Part shown: positions 63,873 through 64,000 of the stretch, one piece after another
Position numbering within the stretch: the stretch's first letter is position 1
Layout of the letters: every line of letters starts with the position of its first letter
DNA from: Saccopteryx bilineata
Lineage: Eukaryota > Chordata > Mammalia > Chiroptera > Emballonuridae
Assembly (NCBI RefSeq): GCF_036850765.1
Contig: NC_089495.1
Span: 205,593,847 to 205,657,846, forward strand
Reading direction: 5' to 3'
DNA length: 64,000 nucleotides
Translations under genes and position numbers: made by a program
Notes under the pieces: generated by a model
Database searches by the model: none
What the model saw: the letters and a program-made list of their open reading frames with translations, nothing else
Told to the model about the DNA's origin: nothing

Positions 63873-64000
63873 AACTTTACAAAAAATATCTCTGGCTGCT
63901 GCGTAGGGAGCAGGGAGCAGGAAGGAGGCAGGAACGGGCTTCCTGAGAGGGGGTGGCGGTGGAGGACGGAAGTGGTGTAGACCGAGAGGGAAGGGTCAGG

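Overview
This is a window of a mammalian nuclear genome, most likely a bat and probably a horseshoe or leaf-nosed bat (Rhinolophidae/Hipposideridae). The evidence is a spliced vertebrate gene with CpG-island promoters, old mammalian repeats (MIR, L2, L1M, MaLR LTR), and many copies of tRNA-derived SINEs of the kinds I associate with these bats, plus VES-type bat SINEs. Young hAT DNA transposons with 8-bp target duplications also fit bats. The species-level call is an inference.

The only gene I can support is CSNK2A1, the catalytic alpha subunit of protein kinase CK2, on the minus strand. I reconstructed all 12 coding exons between 29710 (ATG) and 11239 (stop). They total 1176 nt and give 391 aa plus stop, with every splice site GT-AG and no frameshift. 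The first exon is non-coding and lies in a CpG island with its 3' end at 51182; exon 2 carries the start codon; the last exon runs into a 3' UTR that probably ends near 8490. Intron 1 is about 21 kb and holds most of the transposon load.

Layout: 1-250 is a second GC-rich promoter-like block. From human chr20p13 gene order I infer it is the 5' end of TBC1D20 on the minus strand. 250-8490 is intergenic, with old repeats and few young SINEs. 8490-29828 holds the 3' UTR and coding exons of CSNK2A1, with SINEs, hAT elements and a C-rich minisatellite in the introns. 29829-51181 is intron 1, with nested SINE/hAT insertions, L1 pieces, a mariner-like element with long inverted repeats and a broken transposase fragment, and LTR-like repeats. 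50560-51730 is the CSNK2A1 promoter island. 51730-64000 is upstream intergenic DNA with SINEs, a MaLR LTR, a GA-rich microsatellite and a G-rich minisatellite of about 0.84 kb.

I see no sign of a novel multi-gene system. The notable points are mobile-element biology (nested and tandem insertions, paired MITEs, a long-hairpin transposon), two large tandem arrays with G4 or GC-skew potential, and an upstream cluster of housekeeping promoter motifs. Many long open frames come from tandem arrays or SINEs and are not genes.
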